Assembly (NCBI GenBank): GCA_964019155.1
Contig: OZ025239.1
Location: 73,311,917 to 73,375,916, forward strand
Reading direction: 5' to 3'
DNA length: 64,000 bases
Origin: Osedax fenrisi
Taxonomy: Eukaryota; Annelida; Polychaeta; Sabellida; Siboglinidae
Shown: in pieces, positions 1-15,248 of the stretch
How the letters are laid out: every line of letters begins with the position of its first letter
Position numbering within the stretch: the first letter of the stretch is position 1
Notes under the pieces: model-generated
The model's input: the letters and a program-made list of their open reading frames with translations, nothing else
Database searches by the model: none
Told to the model about the DNA's origin: nothing
Made by a program: the position numbers and the translations under genes

Positions 1-712
1 AATGTACTATTATCCAAAGTCAATATTTTACTATTTTATAATGTATATAACATTAATGTATACGTGCGTACGTGTGTGTGCTCGTGTGTGTGCGTATGTG
101 CGTGAATGTGTGTATATGCACACATGTGACATGTAAGGGTTGTCATGGTTATTACAATATTAGTGTATGCTATTGTCAGTCAGAATATTTAATTTGATAA
201 CATGTAATAATATGTAATTAAATTTGAACTATTAATAGTTTCCAGTTTATTATATAATATATATTATACTTATTATATATATATATATATATATCTAATT
301 ATTATAAGATGTGTCGATGTGTTATTACTAATGTATTACCATTATTGATAATTTCTAACGATAATTTCACACTTCGATGCGTATTATTTATCGAAACGTT
401 TATCGTAAATATATTTGGTATTTAAATAATTATTTAAATAAATATTGTAAAATAATGTATCATGTAGAATAGATAATACACATTTTGTATCTACAAAGTT
501 ATCGTATGACGAGACCCTATATATTCCCTAGTATCCTCTATACGTACAAACATAACAGTGTTGATACATTATATAATACATTATAGTATATCATCGTGGC
601 TCTGAGATGCGAATAGATATGAAATGTCATTACAATACGAGACAAGTTTTATAATTATTCCTTGTCGGTTATCTCACTTCATTCATATAGTACCACGATA
701 TCTCAGTAATGT

Positions 713-752
<40 letters not shown>
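1..752. other. AT-rich non-coding sequence with TG and TA tracts
   Basis: No gene is recognisable. The stretch holds a TG-rich tract (about 60-130), a short TA run near 270-290 and a (TA)n run at about 718-752 that abuts the first transposon relic. It could be intergenic or part of an upstream intron of the GPCR whose 3' exons lie at 9.98-19.5 kb. Confidence 0.6.
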
Positions 753-755
<3 letters not shown>

Positions 756-2525
756 GACCCCATATCGTATCTCAGTAACTATAACTATAAATATTAGTAA
801 TTTAATGGTAAATATGAATAAGTATTTTATTTTTCAAAATATTCAATCATACAATTGTTATTTGATCAAATGTAATATTCTGGTTTTACCTTTTAAATAT
901 TTGAATAATAATTTGAATAATAATCATTTAAAATACTTTATTAATTATAATAAAATACAATGTAATGCATAATATTGTAGATTAGTCATATGATTTTCCT
1001 ATTACCGACCCCCTAATTTACCCAAATACCACCCTATGTGATTTATAATATCCAATTAAAATATATCCATATTTTACATTGAAAGTATTCATAAGTTGTA
1101 TGTGTATTTATATATTATAAGGATTTATATTAATATACACATTACTTAAATAAATAATTAATTAATAATAATAATATACACTAGTTTAATATAAAATATA
1201 TAAAGTTTAAAAATAAATATAATATTACTTTGAAAACATAAATTAATAATAAATAAATGTCATTCATTTTTTATTTTATTAAATATATTTATATTTATGG
1301 ATATATTCATTTTCATTGGATATTATAATATTACAATTATTTCTATCGCTCGTATTTTATGGTGTCGGTAATAGGAGAAGGGGGTCTGTATTACGCACAT
1401 ATAGGGGAAAGTCTACGATTACCGACCTCTAAATGATTATTTGTAATAACTTATTCAATATTAAATATATTTATTTGAAATTTTATAATTAGGGTAATAT
1501 TATGGCAATGAATAATGTGGCTATTTTAAATTGTTGATATAATTATATTTACAAGAATAAACAGTGGGGTCGGTAATCGGATACATGTGCCTAATACCCT
1601 CCCCCTTCTCCTATTACCGACCCTCTACAATAATCGTGATATAAATAATTATAGTATTATAATATCCAATAAAAATAGTAGATATACATAAATATAATTA
1701 ATTATAAAATTCACGCAATTTATTTTGTATTGAATTTATGTTTAAATAGTAATATTAAATATAAATTTAAACTTTATATTAATTAAATTAAAATAGTGTA
1801 TATTATTATTTAATATTTAGTTATTAATCAGTATGTATATAATCAACTGGAATTATGAATCATAAATCTATATCAATGATACACAAACCACTTACGACAT
1901 ATTTTAAAGTAAAATACGGATCTATTTTGATTGGATATTATAAATCACATGGGGTCGGTATTAGGGTAATTTAGGGGGTCGGTAATAGGAAAACCATATG
2001 GGTTTCTATAATTAAGATAAATTGGTTAATAGTTATTCAAATTAAATTATTGTATAGTTGTTATAAACATCTTATTTATCTACAATATGATGTGCAGTAG
2101 TAAGTTTTCTTTTAATTAATAAAGTATTTACAATGATTTAAACAAAGTTATTATTCAAATATTTAAAAAGTAAAAACAGAATATTACATTTTATCAAATA
2201 ATAATTGTAGGATTGCATATTTTTTAAAACAATATACTTATTCATGTTTATCATTAAATTACTAACAGTGCGTAAATATATTATTTTTTGATACCTCTTA
2301 TAGTTACTGAGATACAAGAGGGGGTCGGTATTAGGAGGGGGTCGGTAATCGGGGACTTTCCCCTACCTTATTATCGACTCCCGGTGTATTCTTGTCAATA
2401 CAATTAAAAATGTTAAATGGCTAAATTATGTATTACCATAATATTACAATAATTAACAAATTTTAAATAAATATATTGAATATTAAATAATTTATTAAAT
2501 ATAGTCATTTGGGGATATAAGGATA
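753..2525 (-). mobile_element. Older GGGGAAAG-family TIR element, inverted and split by a younger copy
   Basis: Positions 753-1403 and 2364 to about 2525 together read, on the minus strand, like the element seen forward at 4938-5871 and 29777-30737. Landmarks in reverse order are the ATCTCAGTAACTATAA block, the paired ACCGACCCC/CCTATTACCGACCCC motifs, the ATATCCAAT blocks, and at 2366-2525 the mirror of the first ~160 bp of the family. The two halves are interrupted exactly at a TA by the forward copy 1404-2363. The 3' terminus facing 753 is lost into a TA microsatellite. No coding capacity is visible. It is clearly more diverged than the other copies, so older. Family membership comes from by-eye comparison of shared blocks. 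Confidence 0.8.
1404..2363 (+). mobile_element. GGGGAAAG-family TIR element (960 bp), nested copy
   Basis: Begins TA|GGGGAAAGTCTACGATTACC and ends CGGGGACTTTCCCC|TA, so the termini are inverted repeats with TA on both sides. The interior holds inverted and direct copies of an ACCGACCCC/GGGGTCGGT motif at both ends, at about +160 to +215 and about +545 to +590. No ORF of note, hence non-autonomous. TA duplication with short TIRs is typical of Tc1/mariner-like transposition; that assignment is inference because no transposase is seen. It is inserted in the older inverted copy spanning 753-2525. Confidence 0.85.
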
Positions 2526-4298
<1,773 letters not shown>

Positions 4299-4516
4299 AT
4301 GTGTCCACTGTATTAGGCCATAGTACATCATGTGTCCACTGGTGTAGGCCATAGTACAGTATGTGTCCACTGTAGTAGGTCATAGTACATCATGTGTCCA
4401 CTGGTGTAGGCCATAGTACAGTATGTGTCCACTGTAGTAGGTCATAGTACATCATGTGTCCACTGGTGTAGGCCATAGTACAGTATGTGTCCACTGTAGT
4501 AGGTCATAGTACAGCA
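4299..4516. repeat. 31-bp minisatellite with alternating A/B units
   Basis: Seven tandem 31-bp units (ATGTGTCCACTG..TAGG.CATAGTACA..) followed by a partial one. Units alternate between a form with CTGTAGTAGGT and a form with CTGGTGTAGGC, giving a 62-bp higher-order period. This implies the array grew by duplicating dimers. Confidence 0.9.
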
Positions 4517-4937
4517 CGTGTCACAATGCTTTAGTTGTTTACCACGTGTAAAAGACGTATACTGCATTGGTGTGTGTGTGTGTACATGTGTTATGAACTG
4601 TTAACTTTGTATTTAATGAAATAATGGTATAACTTTCGGGCATAATTGTTGGCATTATAATAACTATTGTTAAGCGTACGCACAATGTGCATTTCACGCG
4701 CGTACAGTGTTTGTTTATAAACATATTAGCATTTCATTTAAATGTATTTTCAATAACATTATAATATTCATTAATTTTAAAGTAATATGGATATTTATAT
4801 ACCCATATATTTTATTGAATAAATAAACAACATAAGTGTGTATACATAAGTGTTTATAATACCTACATGTATTTAGTAGATATTCTTTACTAAATACTAT
4901 TAACCCCCATTTGAAATTCGATGTATTTACAAAGTTA

Positions 4938-5871
4938 GGGGAAAGTCTCCGATTACCGACCCCTAAATGATTATTTGTAATAACTTATTCAATATTAAGT
5001 ATATTTATTTAAAAATTTGTAATTAGGGTAATATTATGGCAATGAATAATGTGGCTATTTTAAATTTTTTATATAATTATATTTACAATAATAAACAGGG
5101 GGGTCTGTAATCGGATATATGTGCCTAATACCGACCCAATTCTCCTATTACCGACCCCCTAAAATAATCGTGGTATAAATAATTGTAGTATTATAATATC
5201 CAATAAAAATAGTAGATATACTTAAATATAATTAATTATAACATGCACGCAATTTATTTATTATTGAATTTATGTTTTAATAGTAATATTAAATTTAAAT
5301 TTAAACTTTATAGTAATTATATTAAAATAGTGTATATTATTATTTAATATTTATACATGGTATATATTTATATATTATATATATATCAATGATACACAAA
5401 CAACTTACGACATAATTTAAAGTAATATACGGATATATTTTAATTGGATATTATAAATCACATGGGGTCGGTATTAGGGTAATTTAGGGGGTCGGTAATA
5501 GGAAAACCATATGGGTTTCTATAATTAAGATACATTGGTTAATAGTCATTCAAATTTAATTATTGTATAGTTGTTATAAACATTTTATTTATCTACAATA
5601 TAATGTGCAGTAGTAAGTTTTCTTTTAATTAATAAAGTATTTACAATGATTTAAAAAAAGTTATTATTCAAATATTTAAAAAGTAAAAACAGAATATTAC
5701 ATTTTATCAAATAATAATTGTAGGATTGAATATTTTTAAAAGCAAAATACTTATTTATATTAAATTACTAACAGTTTATATATATATATAAATTTGTTTG
5801 ATATCTCTTATAGTTACTGAGATACGAGAGGGGGTTGGTATTAGGAGGGTCAGTAATCGGAGACTTTCCCC
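4938..5871 (+). mobile_element. GGGGAAAG-family TIR element (934 bp)
   Basis: Bounded by TA|GGGGAAAGTCTCCGATTACC and GGAGACTTTCCCC|TA. It matches the copies at 1404-2363 and 29777-30737 almost throughout, including the internal GTCGGTAATCGGA and CCTATTACCGACCCC blocks at about +165 to +220 and the paired GGTCGGTATTAGGG / GGGGTCGGTAATAGG at about 5464-5502. Non-coding. It differs mainly by small deletions and a TA expansion in the 3' half. Confidence 0.88.
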
Positions 5872-6798
5872 TATATGTATGTATTTAATTATTATGTTTA
5901 AATCTTAATATTGTGAAATAATTAATTATAATAATATTTGGAATGGTCATAATGCATAGTAACTACATAATATATTTGAATAACATATCAATATTAAATG
6001 TGTAAGTAATTATTTTGAATATTATTTAAACTGATCAACATATATGTATCACCTACATAATATGTATTACATAATAATATACCTCAACACTTATTTATAA
6101 TATATAAAATAAGAAAATTAGGGATAACTTGAAAATAAAATACAATTTTATATTTCCTATACTATGTCAAATACTGATAATTATAATCAATTTTTCAAAC
6201 ATGGTAGATATTAGGTACACAATTTAGGTACACAAAATGTTAATATAAAATAATTAATATTTGTAATCGTCTGATCAAATTTAAACTTTTGTTTATAAAC
6301 ATTTTTGTTATTTATAATATGACTCCACATTACATATTTTGAATTTTAATAATCGCATTTAATAATTATTAATAATTATTAATAAAATAAACAATATAAG
6401 TAGATTAAACTATGTTATCTTTATTTTATAAAGTTAAAAATAAGTATTTCAAACAATTAATTTATTATCATATTATATTTGAATATATCTTATTACTTGG
6501 ATTATTCATAAAATCCAAATAAATTATAATTATAAGTTTCTAAAAATTAGCGAACCACACTTTCGCAGACATCATTATTGCATCACTATTGCATCATTAT
6601 TGCATCATTATTGCATCATTATTGTACGCAGTACTTATATATCGGTGGTATCCTAACATATTGTTTTAGTAATAAATTATTAAAAATGTACATTTACGAT
6701 ATATCCAATAACTGATAATAAACTAGAGCATCGAAATAAACTAATAGTCATCATTAATTAATTATTCATCTCTGAAACTTGATATCCTATTATATATA

Positions 6799-6885
<87 letters not shown>

Positions 6886-7537
6886 TGGGAAGCGTGAGTC
6901 AACTAGTATACATACCTCCTCTATGTTAACTGCCGTCTACCACAGTACCTACTATATAGTATAATATATTATAGTATCAATTAAAAGATGTATTTCAATA
7001 CATTATATTAGATACATCTATAACAATATGGCATGCGAATACTAGTATTGATACTAATATTAATAATATATAGTATTTATAAAGATCAGAGCATATTTTA
7101 TTATATTCTGTGGAATCCTTTCTCGGAAGCATATTGCTATTAAAGGGTTCCTTTTTTACTCATTATTTAACTATATTATATTGTATACATATGTCATGTG
7201 TATTAATTAATAATTTATATTATACAAGTAAAATAAATATAATTCATTCATTCATTCATTCTATGAACTCCTATTTTGAATGGTTGGGGGATAGCCTGCA
7301 TGTCACAGCTTGTTTGTAGACGAACCTCACCTGTTGCTAGGGACCCTAGCCTAGGGTACCATGCTATACCATCCTATAGGGTACACACACACGCGCGCAC
7401 GCGTACTAAATCACACTCCGCCATCCACGCACACACACACCCGCACACTTACCCCAATACCCACATACACCCACATCAACCTCCCAACACACACCCGCAC
7501 TCACACCCACATCAACCTCCCAACATACACGTCCCAA
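5872..7537. other. AT-rich non-coding sequence, satellites and CA-rich tract
   Basis: Contains an 11-bp tandem repeat (GCATCATTATT, about 6570-6624), a ~75-bp (TA)n run ending at about 6880, a short (ATTC)n at about 7238-7262 and a CA-rich stretch at 7381-7530. The CA-rich stretch continues on the other side of the hAT insertion (from 9892), so it is one pre-insertion microsatellite. No coding exon recognised. Confidence 0.6.
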
Positions 7538-9883
7538 TAGGGGCGTCGGAAGGGGGGGCGGGGGGTATCGGACCCCCCCATTCAAAAATATGGGGGGGCG
7601 AAGTATGTTTTGCCCCCCCCCATGAAATATGTATTAATAAATTTTATATATATTAAATGTAGTATATTGTCTTTGTTAATACAATTTTTTTTCTAAAGAA
7701 TGTTACCAAACATATGGGGGGGCTAAGTATTGTTTGCCCCCCCCCCCCCCCCATCCATGAAATATGGTAATATTCATGAGAGAATCTCTGAGAGATACTT
7801 GTTATCTGGTTATATTAAGAATGAAATTATTCAACTATATAAATCTGAATTATTAAATATTTTATTGAAAGATATTAATGGGACTTTCTCAATTCAATGT
7901 GATGGAATTCAAGATATATTGTTCATTATTTGACATAAAAACTAGAAATTAAAGAAATATGCATAGGAATATGCAATATGACTGAGGATACAACTTAGAA
8001 AATATAGCAAATTTAATGTTATCTGAACTTTAACATCTTAACTTGCCTATTTCTAAATTAAGAGGACAGTCATATGACGGTGTAGCTAATATGTCTGGTC
8101 AATATAATGTTGTAAATACTTTAATAATGAATAGACAGCCTTTACATTTTGATACACAATGTGGAGCTCATTGCATAAACTTAATAGCATAATAATTAGA
8201 TAATAATATAAATATAAGAAAAGCCTTGAGAGTGGTTTATGATTTGGGATTATTATATGAACAAACTATAAAATTACGGATTGTATATAATACTAATAAT
8301 AACAAAGCAAATACATTGAAACCATTATGCCCAATAAGATGGACTGGAAAATCATGTATTAAAAACACATTAGATCAATATAGTGGTATAAATGATGCAC
8401 TGAAATAATATAAAAAATTAGATTATATTACCAATGACCACAAATATATTGCAAATTTATTATTAAAAAATATGAATAAGTCAAATATTTGTTATATGAA
8501 TATTTCAAGTTTGATATTTGAAAGCTTGGATATGAAGGTGAAAGCTTTCATGATACCAACAAATACTATTGAAGGTAACATTTATAAAAATATACTTGAA
8601 AGCATATATTATTATAATTATATATAATCATAATAATACTCAATAATAAATAAACATAAAGGATTATATAATAGTAAAGATGATTCTAATTAAATTGAAT
8701 AATGATAGACATAATTTGCACAGATTTATTGAAGATATAGAAACAAAAGTATTTTATATTTTATATATACAAGTTTTTATATTGATTCAAGGTTAATATC
8801 CTACTTTTATAAAAATATTATATAAAATACAAAATAGCTTAGAATAAATGTTTATTATAAAATATTATAATAATTTTTTTTTATTTTAAATATATCTAAT
8901 TTAATTTTCTAATTATATCTAATTCAGAGAATAATAATAAGACATATAATATAAATTATTATAAATATTTATGAGATGAATAGTAATACAAATTCGAAAG
9001 ACATACATCTTATCTAGATAACATAATACAACATTATTAATGTTATGTTAATATAAGAATGTGATTAGATATGATCAATTAATATGTTAATATACTTTAT
9101 CATTAATATTTACAGAATAAAATATACTGAGTTGTTCGATTCCATAATGATGAAAATTAAAACCAAATGTTATACCAAGGAAACTTCATTTATAGATTCT
9201 TATAAATTAAAGGAATCATTATTACAAATAATATAATTCATGAAAAAAAAGGTTGTTTTTTTAGATAAATCTTATTAATCCTATTAATTTTCTACACTAA
9301 ACATTAATAACAAATGTATGAAGAATTAACGATTGAAAGATCGAATTTACATATGTTCAAATCAATTAATAAGTTCAATACATCTGACGAGGATAAACAT
9401 ATATATGATGGAAAAATCTCCTAAAATTCAAAAAATATTTTCCGGCATAATATATTTGATCACACTTTTATTGGTTTGCCCTCAAGTTCTGTGTCATGTT
9501 AGGGTGGATTTAGTAAGCTACGAATAATAAAGACGTTGTTACGGTCTACTATGCTAGATAGTAGATTAAATGAATTAGTATTGGCAAATATCAATCAAAA
9601 AATAATTCACACAATTGAGATGGATATATTTATAAATAAAAATCTATATTTATATAATAATAAATTATTTAATGTTTATTATTTATTTTCTAATATATTC
9701 CTACTTAAGTATTGTTATAAAAATTAAATATTATTAATTGCATATTAAAGGGTTAACATAGACTAAAGAGGTATACGATATTAATAAGATATAATTAGTA
9801 CTTATATTAGTAATACATAATAGGATATAGAATATAAAATATAAATAGCCCCCCCCATACAAAATATCGTTCCGACGCCCCTA
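7538..9883 (+). mobile_element. hAT superfamily DNA transposon, decayed (2346 bp)
   Basis: TIRs read TAGGGGCGTCGGAA at the left and TTCCGACGCCCCTA at the right, a perfect 14-bp inverted match, with an 8-bp duplication outside. Poly-G/poly-C stretches follow each TIR (about 7550-7620 and 9849-9856). The interior codes for fragments of a DUF4371/TTF-type hAT transposase on the + strand. It is inserted in the intron upstream of the GPCR exon at 9975, only 91 bp before it, in a CA-rich tract. It is immobile as it stands because the transposase is broken by many stops. Confidence 0.92.
7755..9640 (+). pseudogene. Broken hAT transposase (DUF4371/TTF type)
   Basis: Transposase of the cut-and-paste hAT family, now dead. 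Fragments in order: 7755-7930 (NEIIQLYKSELLNILLKDI, then FSIQCDGIQDI, the start of the RNase-H-like fold); about 8058-8190, with the diagnostic RGQSYDGVANMSGQYN and the CGAHCINL block in a frame with downstream stops; 8226-8405, with LKPLCPIRWTGKS, the usual PxRW block; and about 9525-9640, with LLRSTMLDSRLNELVLANI, matching the C-terminal dimerisation region. Between 8410 and 9520 the frame is lost. The order matches a full-length hAT transposase, so this is decay in place rather than a chimera. No zinc-finger N-terminus could be read. Confidence 0.85.
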
Positions 9884-9974
9884 CGTCCCAACATACACAC
9901 CCCAACAAACCCATAGACACTCGCATACACACCATAACGTACCCACACACACCCACACACACACACACACACAG

Positions 9975-10132
9975 ATACATAGCCGTATGCCGGCCATTCT
10001 CCGCGGCCCGTCTGTGCACAGTAGCCAAGGCTAAGCGACAGTTCTGCATAGTGCTAGCTCTCTCCGTCGTCTACAACATTCCTAAGTTTCTAGAATACAA
10101 GGTCGACTACACCACTAGTAACGTCACTACCG
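9975..10132 (+). CDS. FMRFamide/neuropeptide-type GPCR, exon with TM3 end and TM4
   Basis: Internal coding exon of a class A (rhodopsin-like) GPCR. It opens after a CACACACAG acceptor with (R)YIAVCRPFSAARLCT, the end of the DRY motif at the cytoplasmic face of TM3, with its Asp and Arg split onto an upstream exon. It runs through TM4 (FCIVLALSVVYNIPKFLEY) into extracellular loop 2, which has an N-x-T glycosylation site (NVT). The donor GTTAGA at 10133 leaves one base (G), and the exon at 16649 starts with AA, giving an in-frame Glu, so the phases agree. The AARLCT..AK.KRQ loop and NIPKF..Y resemble FMRFamide receptors of insects and molluscs. I did not find the TM1-TM3 exons, which are probably upstream of the window or beyond recognition. 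Confidence 0.85.
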
Positions 10133-11084
10133 GTTAGACAGCGCCATCTGTGTTGCGTCATCGTGTGTTGCGTCATGCATTTATACTTGTACGCAATATT
10201 CATATATTATATATATATATGTATTTGTATGTGTATGTGTGTATGTGTGTGTAATAGAATAGACTAGTTTATTTAAATACAAGTACTATATTATATAGTC
10301 TATATAATATATAAGATATAAGTATTAATTAAAGTATTAACTATCTGAAGTTATTAACACTCGCTGATTTACGCGAGAAGACACGTGATTAACAGATAAT
10401 TAAATAATCGAATGACAAGAACACTTTGACAATACTGAATATTGAAGTTCACGTGATACAAAGATTATAAGCTAATTACGGGAGGGGGGTATCGTACAGC
10501 GGGGACGTAGCTAGGCGGGGAGTTCATTCCACCGAGTAGTAATGGTTAAATAGTAAGAAATCTGACAGTTAACCCGGGGTTACGTGACGGTTATACTTGA
10601 GGTTAAGCGAGTAGGTTTGCGAGTGGAACAAATAACACCGAGTCAATAGCGAAAACACAAAGAGATTACGAATATTGGGTTACGTGTAGTGTAAGGCATG
10701 ATAGTCATAGCTGATGTAAGTGTAGGTGGGTATAGGTATGATATATAAGTTGTACATGATATAGGTGTATATATTAGATGTGTATATGTGTAGGTTTATG
10801 TTATAATGGAAAAGCATTAAAGTAGTTATGTGTAAATATGTAGGATTATACACAGATGTTAATGAGGATATTATATGTATTTGTGTAAGATATCAAGACC
10901 TCCCACAACATATAGGTAGTAGGAAGATATGTATACACTCATACACACGTATATAACATAATTATGTATTAATAACAGATGTTATATTAATCAATATGAT
11001 ATTATATCACGTTATGATAATTAATTGATCTCTGATAAATAAATAAAGTAATTTTTTTTAAAACAAAAGTTACGCCTATCTAAT

Positions 11085-11253
11085 TTATAGTTATAACTAC
11101 AACTATAACTATAACTATAACTATAACTATAACTATAACTATAACTATAACTATAACTATAACTATAACTATAACTATAACTATTACTATAACTATAATT
11201 ACAACTATAACTATAACTATAACTATAACTATAACTATAACTATAACTATATA
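11085..11253. repeat. Hexamer microsatellite (ACTATA)n
   Basis: About 26 copies of ACTATA with a few interruptions (CTATTA, ATTACA) near 11181-11205. It is intronic to the GPCR. It is not the insect TTAGG or vertebrate TTAGGG telomere repeat. Confidence 0.95.
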
Positions 11254-11790
11254 TATAATATTATGGAAAAATAAAATAGTTATAGATGTACATCGATCAT
11301 TTGTATACATTTTCATTATGTATTGTTTGTCGTTACATAGTAATACGTTATTTTACATCATAACTTTATAATATTCTTATATAAATTTAGTAGAACGACA
11401 CAAATTAATATTTGAATATAATTATATATTGACTATATATAATAATATAAAAGAGTAAATTATATATATATAAATATTAGTTTTTATTTTTATTATATAT
11501 AGAAATATCTTATTGAAATCGTATACATTCTAAATATGATTACGTATTAAACATGTATCTATCTATATTCTTGTAATAACACGTATTCACTATATTACGT
11601 CGAGATTTCGTGTTATCGGTGTCCTCTAGACCTGAAAGTCATAAGTCACGTGGTCGCTGAAACTAGATACATTCCATTAGCTATTCATCAAGTTGACACC
11701 ACCTTCAATTACTGCATTCGTGTAATCCCCATTCGTATGTCCTTAAGGACGCTCTTCGTATTACGTAATAAACTACGTAGCGTAGCATTC

Positions 11791-12516
<726 letters not shown>

Positions 12517-12781
12517 GAGACGCCGGTGTTCTATTAATGGCTATCATCATAAGTAATCACCGCTCGATTAAGATAACCATGTGACCATCACGTGATTCAG
12601 CGTGTTATGCAACCTATCGTAATGATTGGTCATATCTATATTTAGATAGTGTAATTGGATTCCGGCTCTCTCTCTTTCTTTCATTAATAGATCATCATTA
12701 TATGTAGGACATAAGATATTTCGCTTATCATAAATATGTTCGTGTTGCTTTCAATGATATTTATGATATACACACATATAA

Positions 12782-12869
<88 letters not shown>

Positions 12870-14977
12870 CAAGTAATTAATTGAGATGTTACCGAAATAA
12901 CTGTTAACCTACCCCTCCATTTTATCGTTCATATCAACTGCTATTTCTGAGAATGAACGCATTTTATTATATATTATGTAAATAATTGATAATTAACATT
13001 TATTATCGATCATAATCAATTATAATTGTAAGTGCATTATATAATTTTGGCGATTAAAACTACATTGTAAAATATATATTATAATATTAAAGGTTATTTT
13101 TCAATTTAATTTTAATATTGTTTCTATATTATTAATGTATTATGAATTATTAAGTATTGACTCTATAGAGTCAAATATATTTACATCTAATATTATTCAA
13201 AATATTAATATATATATATATATATATTTTTTTAAATATATTAAATCAGTTGATTACAAAAATGCATAAATAAATGATATAATCATATTATAAAAATAAC
13301 TATAATAGGTATAATACCTATATATATATATATATATATATATCTTGGTAAATATATTTTCGATCGCCAAATTGATAAAATACATATATAATATTAATTA
13401 TTACTATAACATATAATATTGACAAATTTCGAAAACGGTTTTTACGAATTTTATTAAGAACTGGTAATATATTAAGACTATATACTATAGTGTACAAACA
13501 ATATTAAAAATTGTAGGATATACAAATTATATAAATAAAATCTTTATCTCACTTTGCGGAAAATATTGCTAGAAAAGTTGTCTATAAATGTAGCGATGTT
13601 GGCTGTCTCTTAAGTCGTGTGTATATGTGTATATCTTACACGTGTTTATTTAGTAATATATTTATGTAATACATAGTGAAAAATGATATCGAAAATAATG
13701 TTAATGTTTAATATTGATAGTATCGCAAAGTAAATAGGCTTGATATCTTGAGTTGCACTTGTTGCGAGCGGATGTTATGATTGCGACGCATGCGAGACAA
13801 CAACTTGTGTTTCCGGTGAGAAGTTAGTGCTACGCATGCGTATTACACGCGTGCTTCAGGTGTTCGCGCCGGCCATTAAGTGGTCTTATTATCGGTGACA
13901 TTTACATCCGTGACATTTACACCCGTGACATTATGTGTCTAGCTGCAGCCAACTGTACACAGATATCATACATATGTACGCCGTATATGTGCGCCGTATA
14001 CCATTTATATTAATAGTTCTACTTTTTTTAATAATAAAAATAGCCATGGCTATTTTTACTATGCATAGTATCACATATAATTTATACCCAAATATACAAA
14101 TATATATATATATATATATATGTGTTTGTATGTATGTGTATGTGTGTGGTTTGTGTGAGTTTTCTCGATGTATATGAATTATTAATGTTCAACATTAATT
14201 ATATAATAATCATTATGTATATTGAACACAACTTTTATTACAGATCAATAATTGTCAACTTATATTTTCTAAATGTATACTGTACAATATCATCCAAATC
14301 TATAGATATCTTAAAATCTATGTTTATATTTTACCACATGTCATGGTACATCAACTATTGCTGCCTACATATTACCTAATATATATTACCTAATAGTTAT
14401 ATAATATAGTTATCACCGTAATAACCATATGATGTGTAAATGATAAATTCTTGTGACATTTAAATATATGTTCTCAAATATAAGTATATAGTAGGAATAC
14501 CAACTATAGTTATTATGCATTCCTTTCAGTGGTTCGAGTTAACAACTATAATATAACATACTATAGTTAATACATATAGGTAGTATAGGTATAGTATATT
14601 ATGGGTAATATAGTATGAAGTAAACATCCTTTATATGGGTGTTATGAATTTAATTATGAATTATCTAATTCCCGAATTAAATATTTATTATTTATAATAT
14701 AGATTTGAATAATTATATATCATACTATCTAAATGATATTCCTATAAATAGGAATTGATTTAAATCACGGGGTAGTCTATAATATTATATTAGATAGTCT
14801 ATAAGAGTATGCTATAATAGTATATGTATCGTAGTTTTGTAGATAATAACGATTAACTCAATACTATGTAACCTATAGGTTACCTCTATAGATACCGCAA
14901 TTCTATACCATTACATGACATCAATGTCCTATTAGTGGTCGACACTTGTGCATAGTTAGTAGTGAGTTGCAGCATAT

Positions 14978-15248
14978 GCAGTGACTCATTGCAGTGACTC
15001 ATTACAGTGACGCATTACAGTGACTTATTACAGTGACTCATTGCAGTGACTCATTACAGTGACTCATTGCAGTGACGCATTACAGTGACGCATTGCCATG
15101 ACTCATTACAGTGACTCATTACAGTGACTCATTGCAGTGACGCATTACAGTGACGCATTGCCATGACTCATTACAGTGACTCATTACAGTGACTCATTAC
15201 AGTGACTAATTACAGTGACTCATTACAGTGACGCATTGCCATGACTCA
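14978..15248. repeat. 13-bp minisatellite (GCAGTGACTCATT)
   Basis: About 21 tandem 13-bp units. Variants are GCAGTGACTCATT, ACAGTGACTCATT, ACAGTGACGCATT and GCCATGACTCATT, and they recur as blocks, indicating multi-unit duplications. Each unit carries TGACTCA, identical to the AP-1 palindrome TGA(C/G)TCA; whether that means anything is untested. Located in the GPCR intron. Confidence 0.92.

Larger units (their letters stand above)
7530..9891. repeat. 8-bp target site duplication CGTCCCAA flanking the hAT element
   Basis: CGTCCCAA occurs at 7530-7537 and again at 9884-9891, directly abutting the two TIRs of the element 7538-9883. Eight base pairs is the hallmark duplication length of hAT transposases. 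Confidence 0.92.

Noticed and set aside
9807..10049. 80-codon minus-strand frame
   Set aside because: Antisense shadow of the GPCR TM4 exon and its CA-rich acceptor region.
11085..11253. Hexamer array considered as an internal telomere repeat
   Set aside because: ACTATA does not match TTAGG, TTAGGG or other known telomeric units.
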